Assembly (NCBI RefSeq): GCF_900091625.1
Contig: NZ_FMIC01000002.1
Coordinates: 2,356,001 to 2,420,000 of the forward strand
Source: Micromonospora peucetia
GTDB taxonomy: Bacteria; Actinomycetota; Actinomycetes; Mycobacteriales; Micromonosporaceae
Length of the DNA: 64,000 nucleotides
Direction of reading: 5' to 3'
Shown here: positions 62,373-64,000 of the stretch, piece after piece
Layout: each line of letters opens with the position of its first letter
Numbering within the stretch: position 1 is the first letter of the stretch
The notes under the pieces: model-generated
The model's input: only the letters and a program-made list of their open reading frames with translations
Database searches by the model: none
Told to the model about the DNA's origin: nothing
Program-made: the position numbers and the translations under genes

Positions 62373-62843
62373 ATGAGGTTGCCGCGTTCGGCCGCCGGAT
62401 GGACGATCGCGGTCTTCGGCGTGCTGGCCCTGGTCATGGGCGCGGTCGGGCTGGTCTGGCCGGAGGCGTTGCTGCGCCTGCTCGGCTTCGAGGTGCCGGC
62501 GACCCGCGCGGTCGGCGACCACACCGGCACCTTCCTGACGGCCTCCTCGATGGCCTCGTTCAACATGGGGGTCTACTACCTGCTCGCCACCGCCACCGAG
62601 TGGCGCCCGTTCTTCCGGTTCACAGTGGTGTTCCGGCTGGTCACGTTCACGGTGTTCAGCATCGCGGTGCTGGCCGACATCGCGCCCGGGCGGTTCTTCG
62701 GGGTGGCGCTCTGGGAGGGCCTGGGCGCGGTGGCGACCGCCGCCGGGCTCTGGTGGGACGACCGTCGCGCGGGTCCGGCAGCGGCGGGCGGTGGAGGCGT
62801 CTCCGCCGCCGGTGCCGTACCGGCCGCTGATGCGGTTCACTGA
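62373..62843 (+). CDS. Small membrane protein (four TM), unknown function
   Basis: 156 residues from ATG 62373 with GGGAGGG upstream. Four hydrophobic segments (SAAGWTIAVFGVLALVMGAVGLVW; MASFNMGVYYLLATA; FTVVFRLVTFTVFSIAVLAD; FFGVALWEGLGAVATAAGLW) match a small family of actinobacterial membrane proteins without known function. The C-terminus is Gly/Ala-rich. It lies 31 bp before the kinase gene. Confidence 0.75.
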   Translation: MRLPRSAAGWTIAVFGVLALVMGAVGLVWPEALLRLLGFEVPATRAVGDHTGTFLTASSMASFNMGVYYLLATATEWRPFFRFTVVFRLVTFTVFSIAVLADIAPGRFFGVALWEGLGAVATAAGLWWDDRRAGPAAAGGGGVSAAGAVPAADAVH

Positions 62844-62874
62844 GTCGTCAGTCCGATTGGGTATTTTCAGAGCT

Positions 62875-64000
62875 GTGACCGAGACCCCGCCCGGCGCCCT
62901 GCCGTTGCCCATTGTGCCCGGTCTGACCGATCTGCACGTGTTTGCCAGGGGAGGCTACGCGACGATCTACAAGGCGACCCAGATCTCGGTGGGGCGCGAG
63001 GTTGCGGTCAAGGTGGAGAATCGCACGCTCGACAGCGAGCATGACCAGGCCCGCTTCCTGCGCGAGGCGCGGGCCGCCGGGCGGATGTCGTCGCACCCGC
63101 ACGTGGTCGACCTCTTCGACGTTGGGGTCACGATCGACCAGCACCCCTACCTGATCATGGAGCTCTGCGACGGCTCGTACGCCGAGCGGATGCGGACCTC
63201 GCCGCTCGGGCCGGCCGAGACGCGTGACCTCGGGGTCAAGATCGCCGACGCGATAGCCCACTCGCACGCGGCCGGCGTGCTGCACCGCGACGTGAAGCCG
63301 GCGAACATCCTCCACTCGCACTTCAACCCGGCGGTACTGGCCGACTTCGGGCTGGCCGTGGTGGGCGAGATGCGTGACGCCTCGGTCGCCCTGGAGGTGC
63401 TCACCCCGGCCTACGCGCCGCCGGAGATGTTCAACCACAGCCCGCCGTCGCCCGCCGTCGACGTCTACGCCCTCTGCGCCACCCTCTACGCGGTGATGCA
63501 CGGCCGCCCGCCGCGCTGGCAGTCCGAGCGCAACCCCAGCCTGGTCACCGTGCTGGAGATGTTCCACCAGCCGGTTCCCGGCCTGCCCGGTGTGCCGGCC
63601 AGGATGATCGACGTGCTCCGGGTCGGGATGTCCAACGATCCCGGCGAACGTCCCTCGGCCGTCGAGCTACGCGACCTGCTGGCCGGCCTGCCGCTCGACC
63701 CGGCGGGTGGCGCGGGCGGCCCGGGGGCCCCGGTCATCGGCGGCTCCGGCCCCGTCGGCCCGTACGCCGTCGACCGGGTTTCCCGGCCCGCCCCGCGACC
63801 GCCGGTAGAGGATCCGCACCCCACGGTGCCCACCGTCGGCCAGCGGCGTCGGCGGCGCTGGTTCCTCGGCGGTGCCGGGATGGTCGCGCTGGTCGCCTCG
63901 GCCGGCGCCGGTGCCTGGCTGGCCGGCACGGTGTCCACCCCGGGCCCGTCACTGACGGCCGACGCGGCGGCGACGAGCGTGGCGGCGACGAGCGCCGTGC
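62875..64000 (+). CDS. Ser/Thr protein kinase (C-terminus beyond window)
   Basis: 375 codons are visible from GTG 62875, open at the window end. Hanks-type kinase: glycine loop ARGGYATIY, VAVKVENR (ATP Lys, about 44), HRDVKPANIL (catalytic loop, about 139), LADFGLAV (metal Asp), APPEMF (APE-like motif, about 185). A membrane helix (RRWFLGGAGMVALVASAGAG, about 325-347) anchors it, with the start of an extracellular Thr/Ala-rich part. It lacks the PASTA repeats of PknB within the visible sequence. It probably phosphorylates cytosolic targets in response to an external signal. Confidence 0.92.
   Translation, partial: MTETPPGALPLPIVPGLTDLHVFARGGYATIYKATQISVGREVAVKVENRTLDSEHDQARFLREARAAGRMSSHPHVVDLFDVGVTIDQHPYLIMELCDGSYAERMRTSPLGPAETRDLGVKIADAIAHSHAAGVLHRDVKPANILHSHFNPAVLADFGLAVVGEMRDASVALEVLTPAYAPPEMFNHSPPSPAVDVYALCATLYAVMHGRPPRWQSERNPSLVTVLEMFHQPVPGLPGVPARMIDVLRVGMSNDPGERPSAVELRDLLAGLPLDPAGGAGGPGAPVIGGSGPVGPYAVDRVSRPAPRPPVEDPHPTVPTVGQRRRRRWFLGGAGMVALVASAGAGAWLAGTVSTPGPSLTADAAATSVAATSAV

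Overview
The window comes from a high-GC actinobacterium, most likely Micromonospora or a close relative in the Micromonosporaceae (inference). Supporting features are the overall G+C richness, frequent GTG/TTG starts, GTGA/ATGA start-stop overlaps, a WhiB-family regulator, an XRE/DUF397 (WhiJ/BldB-like) pair, a tadA partner gene of actinobacterial type, and an ffs-dnaX-ybaB-recR order shared with other actinobacteria. Almost all of it is ordinary chromosome. The clear accessory stretch is about 42.1-48.5 kb.

Layout. 0-9.5 kb: an M23 peptidase lipoprotein (cut by the window edge), a tadA operon, a TetR/thioesterase pair, deoD, tRNA-Ser(CGA), a small basic protein, a large secreted protein with seven repeats, and two small genes of unknown function. 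9.5-15 kb: a low-complexity and palindromic intergenic region, the XRE/DUF397 pair, a coupled pair of small genes, a TSUP exporter, a HEAT-like protein, a membrane-anchored pentapeptide-repeat protein and tRNA-Ser(GGA). 15-19.2 kb: SRP RNA, dnaX, ybaB, recR. 19.4-25.5 kb: a complete five-gene oligopeptide/dipeptide ABC importer operon. 25.6-34.3 kb: an HNH-family lipoprotein pair, a DHA2 transporter, leuA with a leucine-rich leader peptide and hairpin, a nitroreductase, a lipoprotein, and the ask-asd operon starting the aspartate amino-acid pathway. 34.3-42.1 kb: a G-rich repeat block, a GAF-GAF-GGDEF cyclase, a metallophosphoesterase, a gamma-glutamylcyclotransferase-like protein, an MFS transporter and a cytochrome P450.

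42.1-48.5 kb is accessory and partly decayed. It holds a LysR protein reduced to its DNA-binding half, a truncated XRE gene, an XRE-TPR regulator, and an IS701-type element with intact 17-bp ends and a TTAG target duplication but an internally deleted transposase. About 2 kb of this stretch is AT-richer and nearly gene-free, with one secreted-protein gene, and the region ends at tRNA-Pro(CGG).

48.7-64 kb contains a block matching the Mycobacterium tuberculosis Rv3677c-Rv3682 region: PonA-type penicillin-binding protein, WhiB4/WblA, two GET3/ArsA-like ATPases, DUF4177, RidA and an MBL-fold hydrolase. Where crp sits in M. tuberculosis there is instead a zinc-ribbon/class III cyclase/ATPase/TPR protein, followed by a small membrane protein and a Ser/Thr kinase (cut by the window end).

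The least conventional signals are non-coding: (i) a family of three dispersed 72-80 bp palindromes sharing a GATCTTGCA...TGCAAGATC core, two of them flanked by C-rich repeats on one side and G-rich repeats on the other; (ii) a 37-bp composite motif present twice (33/37 identical) that joins an inverted TATCCACA repeat to an SOS-box-like sequence; (iii) the leuA leader. No CRISPR array, complete prophage or complete biosynthetic cluster was seen.
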